A DNA stretch of 34,845 bases, from positions 1 to 34,845 of the forward strand of contig REEA01000113.1 of NCBI GenBank assembly GCA_007695305.1, in the 5' to 3' direction. The DNA is from Bacteroidia bacterium. GTDB lineage: Bacteria; Bacteroidota; Bacteroidia; Bacteroidales; UBA7960. Below the pieces are notes generated by a model. It was not told where the DNA came from and ran no database searches. It saw nothing but the letters and a program-made list of their open reading frames with translations. Shown here in pieces: positions 15,152 through 22,705 of the stretch. Both the position numbers and the translations under genes were made by a program. Each line of letters begins with the position of its first letter. The first letter of the stretch is position 1.

Positions 15152-16216
15152 TTACTGCATCTGGAGGCGAAGGTTTGTGAGTCCTGCACCACGGGCAATA
15201 CTTACCACGTTGTTATATTCCGACCGTGTTATCCGTCGTGCAATCTCAGGATAGTCGAAAGCCTTGAACATGGGTGTATATTGAGACATGATATTGACGT
15301 AAGTGTCATGGGGGAGGTTGTTTGCGATCCATCTCATTACCCTGTCACTTCTTGCCACATTTCCCGGCATCACCAGGTGGCGAATCATCAGTCCCCGGTG
15401 CATAAGCCCCGAGTCGGTGTCGGGGTGGGCAACGCCAACCTGTCTGTTCATTTCAATCATCGCTTTTTGTGCTACTTCCGGGTAACAAACCGCGCCCGGC
15501 GAATATTTATCTGCCGCTTCAGGATCTGCATATTTGAAGTCGGCGAGGTAAATGTCAACGATGCCGTCAAGAAATTCCAAAACTTCAGCTTTTTCCCATC
15601 CACTGGTGTTGTAAACCAGGGGGATTCTCAAGCCTGCAGGGACAGCCCTGTCGAGTGCCATCAGAATGTGGGGTACATAGTGGGAAGGACTTACGATGTT
15701 GATATTGTGGCATCCCCGCCGTTGCAGGAGCAACATCATATCGGCCAGCTGCCTGATGCTGTATACGCGGCCATGGCCCAGCTGGCTGACCTCATAATTG
15801 ATGCAAAACACACAAAGCATGGAGCAATTGGTAAAAAAGATGGTGCCTGATCCGTTTCTTCCTACCAGTTCCCGTTCTTCACCAAAATGTGCACTGGCCG
15901 AAGAGATCTCCAGATCGCTGTTGGCGTTGCAATCGCCTCGCTGACCGCTCAACCTGTCGGTTTCGCAATCGCGGGGACACAAATCACAGCTTCGCATTCG
16001 CTCATACAAAATCTCTGCACGGGCTTTGAGTTCACCCGATTGTTGCATGTCAACATATTTGGGCACCTGTTTGGATTTCTCTTTCAGCATGGCGTGTTTA
16101 TTTGGAGTGAGAGAAGTGTCTGAATAAACAGATTGCAGAAAAAAATTATTGGCTAAGGCCGCGCTACCGACCGCCGCAATGGTACGCAAAAACTTTCTCC
16201 GGTTGTGCTTATACAT
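15152..16216 (-). CDS. Radical SAM protein (PflX/PFL-activase-like) with twin-arginine signal
   Basis: This 354-residue protein carries the radical SAM cluster motif C131-x3-C135-x2-C138 (NCSMLCVFC), which binds a [4Fe-4S] cluster and S-adenosylmethionine. Upstream is a second cysteine set, C77-x2-C80-x3-C84-x11-C96 (CDLCPRDCETDR...GDC), typical of the PflX-like group (COG1313). The real substrate of that group is unknown to me. The N-terminus MYKHNRRKFLRTIAAVGSAA looks like a Tat signal: Arg6-Arg7-Lys-Phe-Leu followed by a hydrophobic stretch. This is odd for radical SAM enzymes, which need cytoplasmic reductant. It may be a genuine Tat substrate folded with its cluster before export, or a membrane-tethered form. 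It is divergent from the DHOD-like gene, and a 15-base palindrome lies 29 bases upstream of its ATG. Confidence 0.85.
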   Translation of the reverse strand: MYKHNRRKFLRTIAAVGSAALANNFFLQSVYSDTSLTPNKHAMLKEKSKQVPKYVDMQQSGELKARAEILYERMRSCDLCPRDCETDRLSGQRGDCNANSDLEISSASAHFGEERELVGRNGSGTIFFTNCSMLCVFCINYEVSQLGHGRVYSIRQLADMMLLLQRRGCHNINIVSPSHYVPHILMALDRAVPAGLRIPLVYNTSGWEKAEVLEFLDGIVDIYLADFKYADPEAADKYSPGAVCYPEVAQKAMIEMNRQVGVAHPDTDSGLMHRGLMIRHLVMPGNVARSDRVMRWIANNLPHDTYVNIMSQYTPMFKAFDYPEIARRITRSEYNNVVSIARGAGLTNLRLQMQ

Positions 16217-16244
16217 GGTTGTTTTAATTTTGTCTAAATTAAAC

Positions 16245-16259
16245 TATTGACAGTCAATA
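16245..16259. promoter_or_regulatory. Palindromic operator-like site
   Basis: TATTGAC-A-GTCAATA is a perfect palindrome with seven-base arms. It lies between the radical SAM start (16216) and a near-consensus minus-strand -7 box TACCTTTA (16280-16273), so it would sit at the very start of that transcript, where a bound dimeric regulator could block transcription. No regulator gene is adjacent. The function is inferred from symmetry and position only. Confidence 0.35.
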
Positions 16260-16339
16260 CATAACAAAATGCTAAAGGTACGAAAAAATAAATAAATAAA
16301 AAAAGCGTACTGCCTTTAAACAATTTGCAAAGTCTGTTC

Positions 16340-16369
16340 ATTGAATATTGTGAGAAAAGTATAATTTCG
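16340..16369 (+). promoter_or_regulatory. Possible promoter of the DHOD-like gene
   Basis: ATTG (16340-16343), 18 bases, then TAATTTCG (16362-16369) resembles the Bacteroidota promoter with one mismatch in each box. It would give a leader of about 90 bases. The rest of the 248-base divergent region 16217-16464 holds only AT-rich sequence and the palindrome at 16245. Confidence 0.35.
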
Positions 16370-16464
16370 TACAATGGCGTGTCAAAACGCGAAAAAAGTT
16401 GTGTAAACCAAAATATCTAATTACATTTATTGGCTGAAACCATTAATCAAAAGGGAGACATTAT

Positions 16465-17478
16465 ATGGCAAATTTATCAACAACTTACATGGGGCTCGAG
16501 CTGAAGAATCCACTGATCGTTGGTGCATGTAATCTGAGCATGGAAACAGATCTGGCCAAAAAAATGGAGGATGCAGGGGCATCCGCAATTGTTTTCAAAT
16601 CATTGTTTGAAGAGCAGATCAATCTGGAAAGCATTCAGATGGAGGAGGAACTGAATGAATATGTTGAACGTCATGCGGAGATGATCAGCCTGTTTCCGGG
16701 CATTAAGCATGCGGGACCGGAAGAGCATCTGGACAAGCTCTCCAGAATAAAAGAAGTACTAGGCATACCTGTGATTGGGAGTTTGAACTGTATCAATGCC
16801 GACACATGGGTGGAGTATGCCATCGAGATGGAAAAAACAGGCGTTGATGCGCTGGAGTTGAATTTCTATGCCAATCCGGGTGATTTTCAGAAGACCTCCG
16901 TGGATATAGAAGAGGAGCAGATTGAAATTCTCAAAAATGTGAAGAAAAAGATCAGCATTCCCATCAGCGTAAAGCTAAGCCCTTTTTACTCCAATACGTT
17001 GCAATTTATTGGCAGGTTAGACAAAGAGGGTGTGGATGCTTTTGTTTTATTTAACCGGTTGTTCCAGCCCGACATCAACCTCACCAAGCAGGATCATGAT
17101 TTCCCGTTTAATTTGAGTCAGCCGGCGGACTATCGCCTTCCTCTGCGTTTTGCAGGACTGCTGTACAAGGAAATTAACGGAAGCATCTGCGGAAACACCG
17201 GGATCTTCTCCGGTGAAGACATGGTAAAGATGTTGCTTGCCGGTGTCGATTGCGTGCAGGTGGTGAGTGCTGTTTACAGGCACAAGATTCCCCATCTTAC
17301 ACAAATGATTGAAGACCTGGCAAGCTGGATGGACAGCAAGGGTTACGGCAAGCTGGATGATTTCCGCGGCAAGCTTTCCAAAGCCAATATAAAGGATCCT
17401 TATGCTTATCAGCGCGCTCAATACGTTGACTTGCTGATGAAGCCCTTTGACCTGCTGAAGAAATATCCACAGGTATAG
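16465..17478 (+). CDS. Dihydroorotate dehydrogenase-like flavoprotein
   Basis: This 337-residue TIM-barrel protein belongs to the class 1 dihydroorotate dehydrogenase-like group. The N-terminal YMGLELKNPLIVGACNLS and the C-terminal phosphate-binding part (about 235-270: ICGNTGIFSGEDMVKMLLAG, then VQVVSAVY) match the FMN-barrel pattern. In true class 1 enzymes the catalytic base is Cys in an NLSCPN motif; here the aligned segment reads NFYANP (133-138), with Ala136 at the Cys position. Classical PyrD activity is therefore doubtful. Genes of this type are often found beside pyruvate:ferredoxin oxidoreductase or in fermentative Bacteroidota, but no nifJ is in this window. A purine-rich AAGGGAG (16451-16457) seven bases before the ATG supports the start. 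The physiological substrate is unknown. Confidence 0.85.
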   Translation: MANLSTTYMGLELKNPLIVGACNLSMETDLAKKMEDAGASAIVFKSLFEEQINLESIQMEEELNEYVERHAEMISLFPGIKHAGPEEHLDKLSRIKEVLGIPVIGSLNCINADTWVEYAIEMEKTGVDALELNFYANPGDFQKTSVDIEEEQIEILKNVKKKISIPISVKLSPFYSNTLQFIGRLDKEGVDAFVLFNRLFQPDINLTKQDHDFPFNLSQPADYRLPLRFAGLLYKEINGSICGNTGIFSGEDMVKMLLAGVDCVQVVSAVYRHKIPHLTQMIEDLASWMDSKGYGKLDDFRGKLSKANIKDPYAYQRAQYVDLLMKPFDLLKKYPQV

Positions 17479-17594
17479 GTATTCCATGTATGGCTTACAG
17501 TATCCGGTCATTCATATCCCGGAAGCACATTACCGGGGGTGGTGATGGATAAGATGTTTTTCAATTGATCCATAGTATTAGAGAAGTTCGCTGA

Positions 17595-17658
17595 GCCGGC
17601 AGTTCTTAACCAGGCCGGCAAGCAAAAGGGCAAACCTGCTGCAGCGGGGTTGCCCTTT
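17595..17658. terminator. Hairpin pair between the convergent DHOD-like and ackA genes
   Basis: GCCGGC (17595-17600) can pair with GCCGGC (17614-17619). Next to it, AAAGGGCAA (17625-17633) pairs with TTGCCCTTT (17650-17658) over nine bases, extended by CC/GG inside. On the minus strand the second hairpin is followed by a short TTTTGCTT tract, so it probably ends the pta-ackA transcript. The plus-strand T-tract (TCTCTTTC) is weaker. The remainder of 17479-17689 holds nothing else recognisable. Confidence 0.65.
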
Positions 17659-17689
17659 CTCTTTCGGTTTTACCGATTGGCGGCGCAAT

Positions 17690-18916
17690 TTATATTTCTT
17701 CGTTTTTATCGTGCTGTGTCACAACTCTAAGGGTGTCGTGTGCGATCACAAGTTCTTCATTGGTGGGAACCACCATCACCTTTACCCTGGATTCATGTTT
17801 GGAGATCATTTCCAGTTTTCCGCGCAGGCCGGTATTTTTCTCAATATCGAAAACAACACCGAGGAACTCCAGGTTTTTGCAGACTTCTTCTCTCGTTTCC
17901 GGACCGTTTTCTCCAACACCGCCGGTAAAAATGATCAGATCCACGCCACCCATTGCCGCCGCATAGGCTCCAATGTACTTAACAATGCGGTAGAAATACA
18001 TGTCGAGGGCGAGTTGTGCTCTTTTGTTTCCTTCTTTCCATGCAGCATTTTCGATATCACGCATGTCGTAGGATATGCCACTCACGCCAAGCACTCCACT
18101 TTTTTTATTGATGAGGTTATTGGCTTCTTCGACGCTCAGACCTTTTTTGTTCATGATAAAAAGGAGTGCACCCAGGTCGAGGTCGCCGGTGCGCGTACCC
18201 ATGACCAAACCTTCCACGGGTGTAAGGCCCATAGAAGTATCTATAGACTTTCCATTTTTAATGGCAGTGATGGAAGCGCCGTTTCCAAGGTGACAGGTGA
18301 TGGCGCGCACATGGTCTTTGCGCATAAACAAGGCATCGCAGGCTTTCTCAAAAACATATTTGTGGCTTGTTCCGTGGAATCCATATCTTCTGATCTTGTC
18401 ATCCTCATAGAGTTCATAGGGTAAAGCATACATATATGCATGGGGTGGGATGGTTTGATGAAAAGCGGTATCAAACACGGCGACTTGTGGTACCGTTGGC
18501 ACCTGTTTTTCCATGGATACGATCCCTTTCAGGTTTGCCGGGTTGTGCAGTGGTGCAAGGTCGATCACCTCCTCGATGTTCTTTTTGACCTCGTCGGTAA
18601 TGAGGGCGCTGGCGCTGAATTTTTCGCCTCCATGTGCTACCCGGTGACCTACTGCCAGAATATCGTTTACACTCTCAATAACGCCGTGTTTGGGGTTAAG
18701 CAGGGCTTTTAATATGAGGTTAATCCCTGTTTCATGATTCTTTACATCCTGAATCAACATATAAGGGTCTTTGCCTTTGGGTTGATGTTTGAATTCGCTG
18801 TCTTTCAGGCCAATCCTTTCGAGCAGTCCTTTGGCCAGTAGCTCTGCGTTGTTGGCCATGTCAATCAATTGGTATTTGATGGAAGAACTTCCGCAATTGA
18901 GAACTAGAATTTTCAT
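17690..18916 (-). CDS. ackA: Acetate kinase
   Basis: This 408-residue cytoplasmic enzyme of the ASKHA fold converts acetyl phosphate and ADP to acetate and ATP. Family signatures are visible: the N-terminal phosphate-1 motif VLNCGSSSIKYQL, the HRVAHGG element, AVFDTAFHQTIPPHAY, the RYGFHGTSHKYV signature, and the C-terminal adenosine-binding LIIFTGGVGENGPETRE. The length is normal. It lies 47 bases after pta on the same strand, forming the classic Pta-AckA acetate-producing operon for substrate-level phosphorylation. An AT-rich 14-base palindrome (ATTATTTAAATAAT, 18925-18938) in the gap could form a weak hairpin. Confidence 0.97.
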   Translation of the reverse strand: MKILVLNCGSSSIKYQLIDMANNAELLAKGLLERIGLKDSEFKHQPKGKDPYMLIQDVKNHETGINLILKALLNPKHGVIESVNDILAVGHRVAHGGEKFSASALITDEVKKNIEEVIDLAPLHNPANLKGIVSMEKQVPTVPQVAVFDTAFHQTIPPHAYMYALPYELYEDDKIRRYGFHGTSHKYVFEKACDALFMRKDHVRAITCHLGNGASITAIKNGKSIDTSMGLTPVEGLVMGTRTGDLDLGALLFIMNKKGLSVEEANNLINKKSGVLGVSGISYDMRDIENAAWKEGNKRAQLALDMYFYRIVKYIGAYAAAMGGVDLIIFTGGVGENGPETREEVCKNLEFLGVVFDIEKNTGLRGKLEMISKHESRVKVMVVPTNEELVIAHDTLRVVTQHDKNEEI

Positions 18917-18963
18917 CTGTTTTGATTATTTAAATAATGATGTATTGGTTTTGTGTTGAAGGT

Positions 18964-19965
18964 TTACCTGCCTGCGGCCTGGTTCACGGTGATTGCCACC
19001 AGGTTTACGATGTCATCAACGGAGCAACCCCTTGAGAGGTCATTGATGGGTGCGGCCATTCCCTGCAGCACCGGGCCAACAGCTTCCGCACCTGCCAGCC
19101 TTTGTACCAGCTTGTAAGCGATATTACCCACTTCCAGTGTGGGGAACACGAGCACATTGGCTTTACCTGCGATGGGACTGCCGGGGGCTTTGCTTTGCCC
19201 GATGGCTTCCACAATAGCCGCATCGGCCTGCATTTCCCCGTCAATTAGCAAGGAGCTGTCCATTTCCCTTGCCAGGCGAGTAGCTTCTACAACCTTGTCA
19301 ACCATCGGATGTTTTGCACTACCCTTGGTGGAAAAGCTGAGCATGGCAACTTTTGGCTCAACGCCAACGATGGCTTTTGTGGTGCGTGCGGTCATCACGG
19401 CGATTTCGGCAAGTTCTTTGGCGTTGGGATCGGGGTGTACAGCGCAGTCGGCAAACACTAAAATGCCATTCTCTCCCCATTGCTGATCTTTCATGATCAT
19501 GATGAAGGCCCCGGATACCACGCTGATACCGGGCAAGGTTTTCACGATCTGGAAGGCTGGTCGCAGCACATTGCCGGTGGCATTCATGGCACCTGCCACC
19601 TCCCCATGGGCGGCACCGTTTTTGATCAGCAAGGTAGCCAAATACAGGGGGTCTTCGACAAGTTTGAGTGCTTCGTCCCTGGAGAGTCCTTTGTTTTTGC
19701 GGATCTCGTACAGTAGGTTGGCATAGCCTTCTTTTTCTTCAAATTTTGTTGGATCAATAATGCGGGCTGACTCTATATGATTTAGGTTATCCGATGATGC
19801 TTTCCCTAAGATTTCGTCTCTGTTTCCGAGCAGGATGATTTGGGCGATCCCTTCAGAAATGATGATATCGGCGGCTTTTAGTGTCCGCTCTTCCAGCCCT
19901 TCGGGCAATACGATGATTTTGTTTTGTTTTTTTGCTTTGTTTTTGATCGATTCTAATAATTGCAT
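18964..19965 (-). CDS. pta: Phosphate acetyltransferase
   Basis: This 333-residue short-form phosphotransacetylase converts acetyl-CoA and phosphate to acetyl phosphate and CoA, feeding the acetate kinase encoded 47 bases downstream. Recognisable elements are [18 protein letters not shown] near the N-terminus, the central [21 protein letters not shown] segment, [12 protein letters not shown], and the C-terminal [23 protein letters not shown]. It lacks the long N-terminal DRTGG extension of E. coli Pta, as is usual for the roughly 330-residue form. The ATG at 19965 ([13 protein letters not shown]) is chosen over 20010, because the transcript start predicted by the promoter at 20018-20048 falls at the longer version's start codon and the extra residues look unlike the family. 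Confidence 0.96.
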   Translation of the reverse strand: MQLLESIKNKAKKQNKIIVLPEGLEERTLKAADIIISEGIAQIILLGNRDEILGKASSDNLNHIESARIIDPTKFEEKEGYANLLYEIRKNKGLSRDEALKLVEDPLYLATLLIKNGAAHGEVAGAMNATGNVLRPAFQIVKTLPGISVVSGAFIMIMKDQQWGENGILVFADCAVHPDPNAKELAEIAVMTARTTKAIVGVEPKVAMLSFSTKGSAKHPMVDKVVEATRLAREMDSSLLIDGEMQADAAIVEAIGQSKAPGSPIAGKANVLVFPTLEVGNIAYKLVQRLAGAEAVGPVLQGMAAPINDLSRGCSVDDIVNLVAITVNQAAGR

Positions 19966-20017
19966 CTGTTTGTTATTGAAATGTATAGGGTGGATATGGG
20001 TGAATGTCAAAGGGCAA

Positions 20018-20048
20018 CAAAATTAGGATTTATTTGGATGGCAGCAAA
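20018..20048 (-). promoter_or_regulatory. Consensus promoter of pta-ackA
   Basis: On the minus strand, TTTG (20048-20045), exactly 19 bases, then TAATTTTG (20025-20018) is a complete match to the Bacteroidota promoter. Transcription should begin near 20011, giving a leader of about 45 bases before the ATG at 19965. Confidence 0.75.
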
Positions 20049-20246
20049 GTGTTTTTGTTATTTTTTTGATTTTGCAACAAAAATTAAATTTGTGCTTTGT
20101 GAAAAAAATAACATGGTTTTTCTTTTCGCGGGGCTCGGGGGCATTGGGGTTAATTGATAATCGACACCCGGTATCAATCATTATCCTACTGTGTGCTATA
20201 AATCTTCCGTCCGGGTGTTTTCATCTTCATATTCCCAAATTAGACG

Positions 20247-20254
20247 TACTTTTG
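20247..20254 (+). promoter_or_regulatory. -7 promoter box before the DUF4271-type gene
   Basis: TACTTTTG matches TAnnTTTG exactly and lies 24 bases before the ATG at 20279. A further exact match, TAAATTTG at 20085-20092, with TTTG 16 bases upstream of it, may be a second start. Neither has TTTG at the ideal 19-base spacing. Confidence 0.45.
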
Positions 20255-20278
20255 CAAAAAAAGAGCATGCTGCCCGAG

Positions 20279-21157
20279 ATGATCCCGAAAGCCTTTACAA
20301 GCCTTTTGATTTTCTTGTTGTTCTCTGCAAATACATATTCGGCGGAGCGAGATTCCATTGTCGGAACGGAAGCTATTTCTAACGGCGATATATTTTTTAA
20401 CGCGGTTGTACCCACAGTTTCACCTACGGCGAGTTTCTATGGGGGCCCGCACCACCTGGTGCCTGGTCAGGATTTGGTTTTTGAGCCGGTTTCTCAGCAA
20501 GATGTATCCGGCGACTGGGTCGTACTCCTATTCTTACTGTGCTTGCTGCTTTTGGCCATTTCAAGGTTTTTTTTTCCGGGAAGAACCAGGTATATCCTTA
20601 GATCAGCCGTTGGCCTGCGTTTTTTTTATATGGTTAACAAGCAGGGGAATCTGTATAGTGAAACACCCAGTTTTCTTTTGAAAATCAATTTCCTGCTGGT
20701 GGTATCCCTGCTATTGTACCAGAGCCTCGCCTATGCCGGCATGCACAAGGTGTTTGAACCTGTACCTTCCTTTCTTGTATATTGTTTTATTCTGCTAGGT
20801 CTGACATTTTTTTATGTGGCCAAACGAGTGCTGATGCAACTGCTGGGATGGGTTTTTGCTGCCAAAAGGCAAACAGAATTATATTTTAACAACTTGTTTG
20901 TTTTTAACCAGTTTGCAGGTGTGTTACTTATCCCGGCCGTTTTTTTTCATGCATATCATCCTTCCACAACCGGGCTGTATGCCGCATGGGCATTGTTAAT
21001 TCTTGTCAATCTATATAAGATCGTCAGGGGTGTTATCATTACCCATGGTGTATCCGGTTATTCTTTGTTTCACCTTTTTTTGTACCTTTGTGCCGTCGAA
21101 TTGGCACCCTTACTTATCATGGGGACAATGGTGTCTGTATATTTGTTTAATTCGTGA
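20279..21157 (+). CDS. DUF4271-type polytopic membrane protein
   Basis: This protein of about 292 residues begins with a signal-like segment (MIPKAFTSLLIFLLFSANTY) and a roughly 55-residue extracytoplasmic stretch. About seven transmembrane helices follow (for example VVLLFLLCLLLLAISRFFF and the C-terminal FHLFLYLCAVELAPLLIMG). The organisation and the YSLFHLFLYLCAVELAPLL ending recall the Bacteroidota DUF4271 family, whose role is not established. The reading frame is open from 20066, but the -7 box at 20247-20254 favours a start at 20279 (or 20267). The stop overlaps the annotated upstream GTG of hemD, and the gene heads a run that continues to hemD, rnpA and yidD. Confidence 0.8.
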   Translation: MIPKAFTSLLIFLLFSANTYSAERDSIVGTEAISNGDIFFNAVVPTVSPTASFYGGPHHLVPGQDLVFEPVSQQDVSGDWVVLLFLLCLLLLAISRFFFPGRTRYILRSAVGLRFFYMVNKQGNLYSETPSFLLKINFLLVVSLLLYQSLAYAGMHKVFEPVPSFLVYCFILLGLTFFYVAKRVLMQLLGWVFAAKRQTELYFNNLFVFNQFAGVLLIPAVFFHAYHPSTTGLYAAWALLILVNLYKIVRGVIITHGVSGYSLFHLFLYLCAVELAPLLIMGTMVSVYLFNS

Positions 21158-21170
21158 AATCAAACTTAAA

Positions 21171-21175
21171 AGGAG
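21171..21175 (+). promoter_or_regulatory. Shine-Dalgarno site selecting the hemD start
   Basis: AGGAG, within AAAAGGAG, lies eight bases before TTG at 21184. Such sites are rare in this window, so this one is good evidence for the TTG start. Confidence 0.55.
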
Positions 21176-21183
21176 ACGGGCTC

Positions 21184-21927
21184 TTGAAAATTAAACATGT
21201 TTTAATATCACAACCACCGCCGGAGAATGACAAATCGCCTTATGCCGATCTGATTGACGAATACAATCTGAATGTTTGCTTTCGGAAGTTTATTAAAATT
21301 GAAAGCGTCGGTACAAGAGAGTTCCGGAAACATCGCATTCAGATTCCGGAGCACAGCGCGATCATATTTACCTCCAAAAATGGTATAGATCACTTTTTCA
21401 GCCTTTGCGAAGAGTTACGTGTTCAGGTTTCGGAACAGATGAAGTACTTTTGTACTTCGGAGGCCATTGCGCTGTATTTGCAGAAATACGTACAATTCAG
21501 GAAACGCAAGATTTTTTACGGAAAAAATCACATATCCGACCTCATTGATGTGATCAAGAAAAACAAGGAGGATAAATTCCTGTTCCCCTGCGCTGAGAAC
21601 CACAAAAAAGACATTCCGCAGCTGCTGAAGCAAAACAAAATACCGTTTTCTGTGGCACCCATTTACCGGTCTGTTCCTGAGGACATTTCAGATGTTGATA
21701 TTGGCAAATACCAAATGCTGGTCTTTTTTAGTCCTTTTGGCATTCAGTCGCTCCGTTTGAATTTCCCGGATTATGAGCAAGGAGATACCGTTATTGCCAC
21801 TTTTGGGAAGGCAACCCTGAAAGCGGCAGAGAAAGACGGTTTGAAGGTTCAAATCGCAGCACCTACCAAAACTGCACCATCCATGGTTATGGCGATGCAG
21901 GAATACCTGAAGAGCGCAGGCAAGTGA
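21184..21927 (+). CDS. hemD: Uroporphyrinogen-III synthase
   Basis: This 247-residue cytoplasmic enzyme of tetrapyrrole synthesis cyclises hydroxymethylbilane with inversion of ring D. HemD sequences are poorly conserved. The call rests on the two-domain HemD pattern: VLISQPPPENDKSPYADL at the start, IIFTSKNGIDHFF in domain 1, KFLFPCAENHKKDIPQLL at the domain swap, and MLVFFSPFGIQSLRLNFP then VIATFGKATLKAAEKDG in domain 2. A frame open from GTG 21154 overlaps the upstream stop. The TTG at 21184 is preferred, because it follows a good ribosome binding site and homologues typically begin M-K-I-K-x-(I/V)-L-(I/V)-S-Q. The place next to rnpA and yidD is common in Bacteroidota. Confidence 0.9.
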   Translation: MKIKHVLISQPPPENDKSPYADLIDEYNLNVCFRKFIKIESVGTREFRKHRIQIPEHSAIIFTSKNGIDHFFSLCEELRVQVSEQMKYFCTSEAIALYLQKYVQFRKRKIFYGKNHISDLIDVIKKNKEDKFLFPCAENHKKDIPQLLKQNKIPFSVAPIYRSVPEDISDVDIGKYQMLVFFSPFGIQSLRLNFPDYEQGDTVIATFGKATLKAAEKDGLKVQIAAPTKTAPSMVMAMQEYLKSAGK

Positions 21928-21966
21928 TTCCGCTGTCGGGACGCCCCTTTTCTCTACCGATAATTG

Positions 21967-22440
21967 ATGGTCATGCATACTTTCAGGAAAAATGAACGGC
22001 TGGGAAACTACCGTCTGAACAGCATTCTCTTCAGCAAAGGGAAACACTTTTTTCAATACCCGTTTCGTGTTACCTACTTTTGTATGCCGGAGGATTCGAG
22101 CCGTAAAATTTTTTCCGGAAGAGAGATACCCCCGGGTGTTATCTTTCAGTATCCGGCAAAATGTGTGATCGGGGTATCCAAACACCATGTAAAAAAGGCG
22201 ACCAAAAGGAATCACATCAAACGTATGGTAAAAGAAGCATATCGAAAAAACAAAAGTACGCTTTACACGTTTTTACAAGACAGGCATGCGAATTGCCTGC
22301 TGGCGCTGATCTATGTATCCGGGAAGGCTTTGCCATTCAGGGAAATCGAAAAAAAGGTAAAGGGAGTTCTTGGCAAGCTCACGGAGGAGATCAACGAAGG
22401 CGGCCTTCAGGAGCTACCTGCCGGCACCAATGAGGATTGA
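21967..22440 (+). CDS. rnpA: Ribonuclease P protein component
   Basis: This basic protein of about 157 residues helps the RNase P RNA bind and process precursor tRNA 5' ends. The RNR signature is clear: [19 protein letters not shown]-terminal [21 protein letters not shown] and the central FRVTYF strand also fit. It is somewhat longer than the usual 110-135 residues because of an acidic C-terminal tail ([14 protein letters not shown]). ATG 21967 or 21973 can serve as start. The rnpA RNA partner gene is not in this window. It is followed immediately by yidD (start 3 bases past the stop), as in many bacteria. Confidence 0.95.
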   Translation: MVMHTFRKNERLGNYRLNSILFSKGKHFFQYPFRVTYFCMPEDSSRKIFSGREIPPGVIFQYPAKCVIGVSKHHVKKATKRNHIKRMVKEAYRKNKSTLYTFLQDRHANCLLALIYVSGKALPFREIEKKVKGVLGKLTEEINEGGLQELPAGTNED

Positions 22441-22442
22441 TC

Positions 22443-22685
22443 ATGAAGCTATTGATTGACTATATTGGAAAAGCATTCAGCTATTTGTTCATTGGAATCA
22501 TAAGGTTTTACCAGGGAGCCATTTCACCCTACCTCCCACCCTCCTGCCGTTATACGCCAAGTTGTTCGCAATATGGTGTGGAGGCTATCCGGAAGCATGG
22601 TCCGGTGAAAGGTGGCTGGTTGACTGTCAAACGCATTTCCTCCTGTCATCCGTGGGGAGGCAGCGGTTATGACCCGGTACCGTAA
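22443..22685 (+). CDS. yidD: Membrane protein insertion efficiency factor YidD
   Basis: This 80-residue protein of the YidD family assists YidC-dependent insertion of inner-membrane proteins at the cytoplasmic face. The conserved core is intact: [20 protein letters not shown], then [18 protein letters not shown] and the ending [17 protein letters not shown], with the expected cysteines. An N-terminal amphipathic helix is present. An overlapping TTG at 22437 is possible, but the ATG at 22443 fits the family start. It sits between rnpA and an S41 protease gene that begins 21 bases after its stop. Confidence 0.96.
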   Translation: MKLLIDYIGKAFSYLFIGIIRFYQGAISPYLPPSCRYTPSCSQYGVEAIRKHGPVKGGWLTVKRISSCHPWGGSGYDPVP

Positions 22686-22705
22686 ACATCAAAAAAAAAG
22701 AAAAT

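Noticed and set aside
17541-17564. Short ORF MDKMFFN before the hairpins at 17595-17658, considered as a third mini-ORF unit
   Set aside because: It has no Trp codons, no shared ATGTTG...TGGTAG pattern, and the terminator is more than 50 bases away.
17711-18424. Plus-strand open frame of 237 codons
   Set aside because: It is antisense to ackA with its full set of signatures, and no independent evidence of coding was seen.
18925-18938. Palindrome ATTATTTAAATAAT between pta and ackA
   Set aside because: Made only of A and T, so the hairpin would be weak; it is noted under ackA but is not supported as a terminator or operator.
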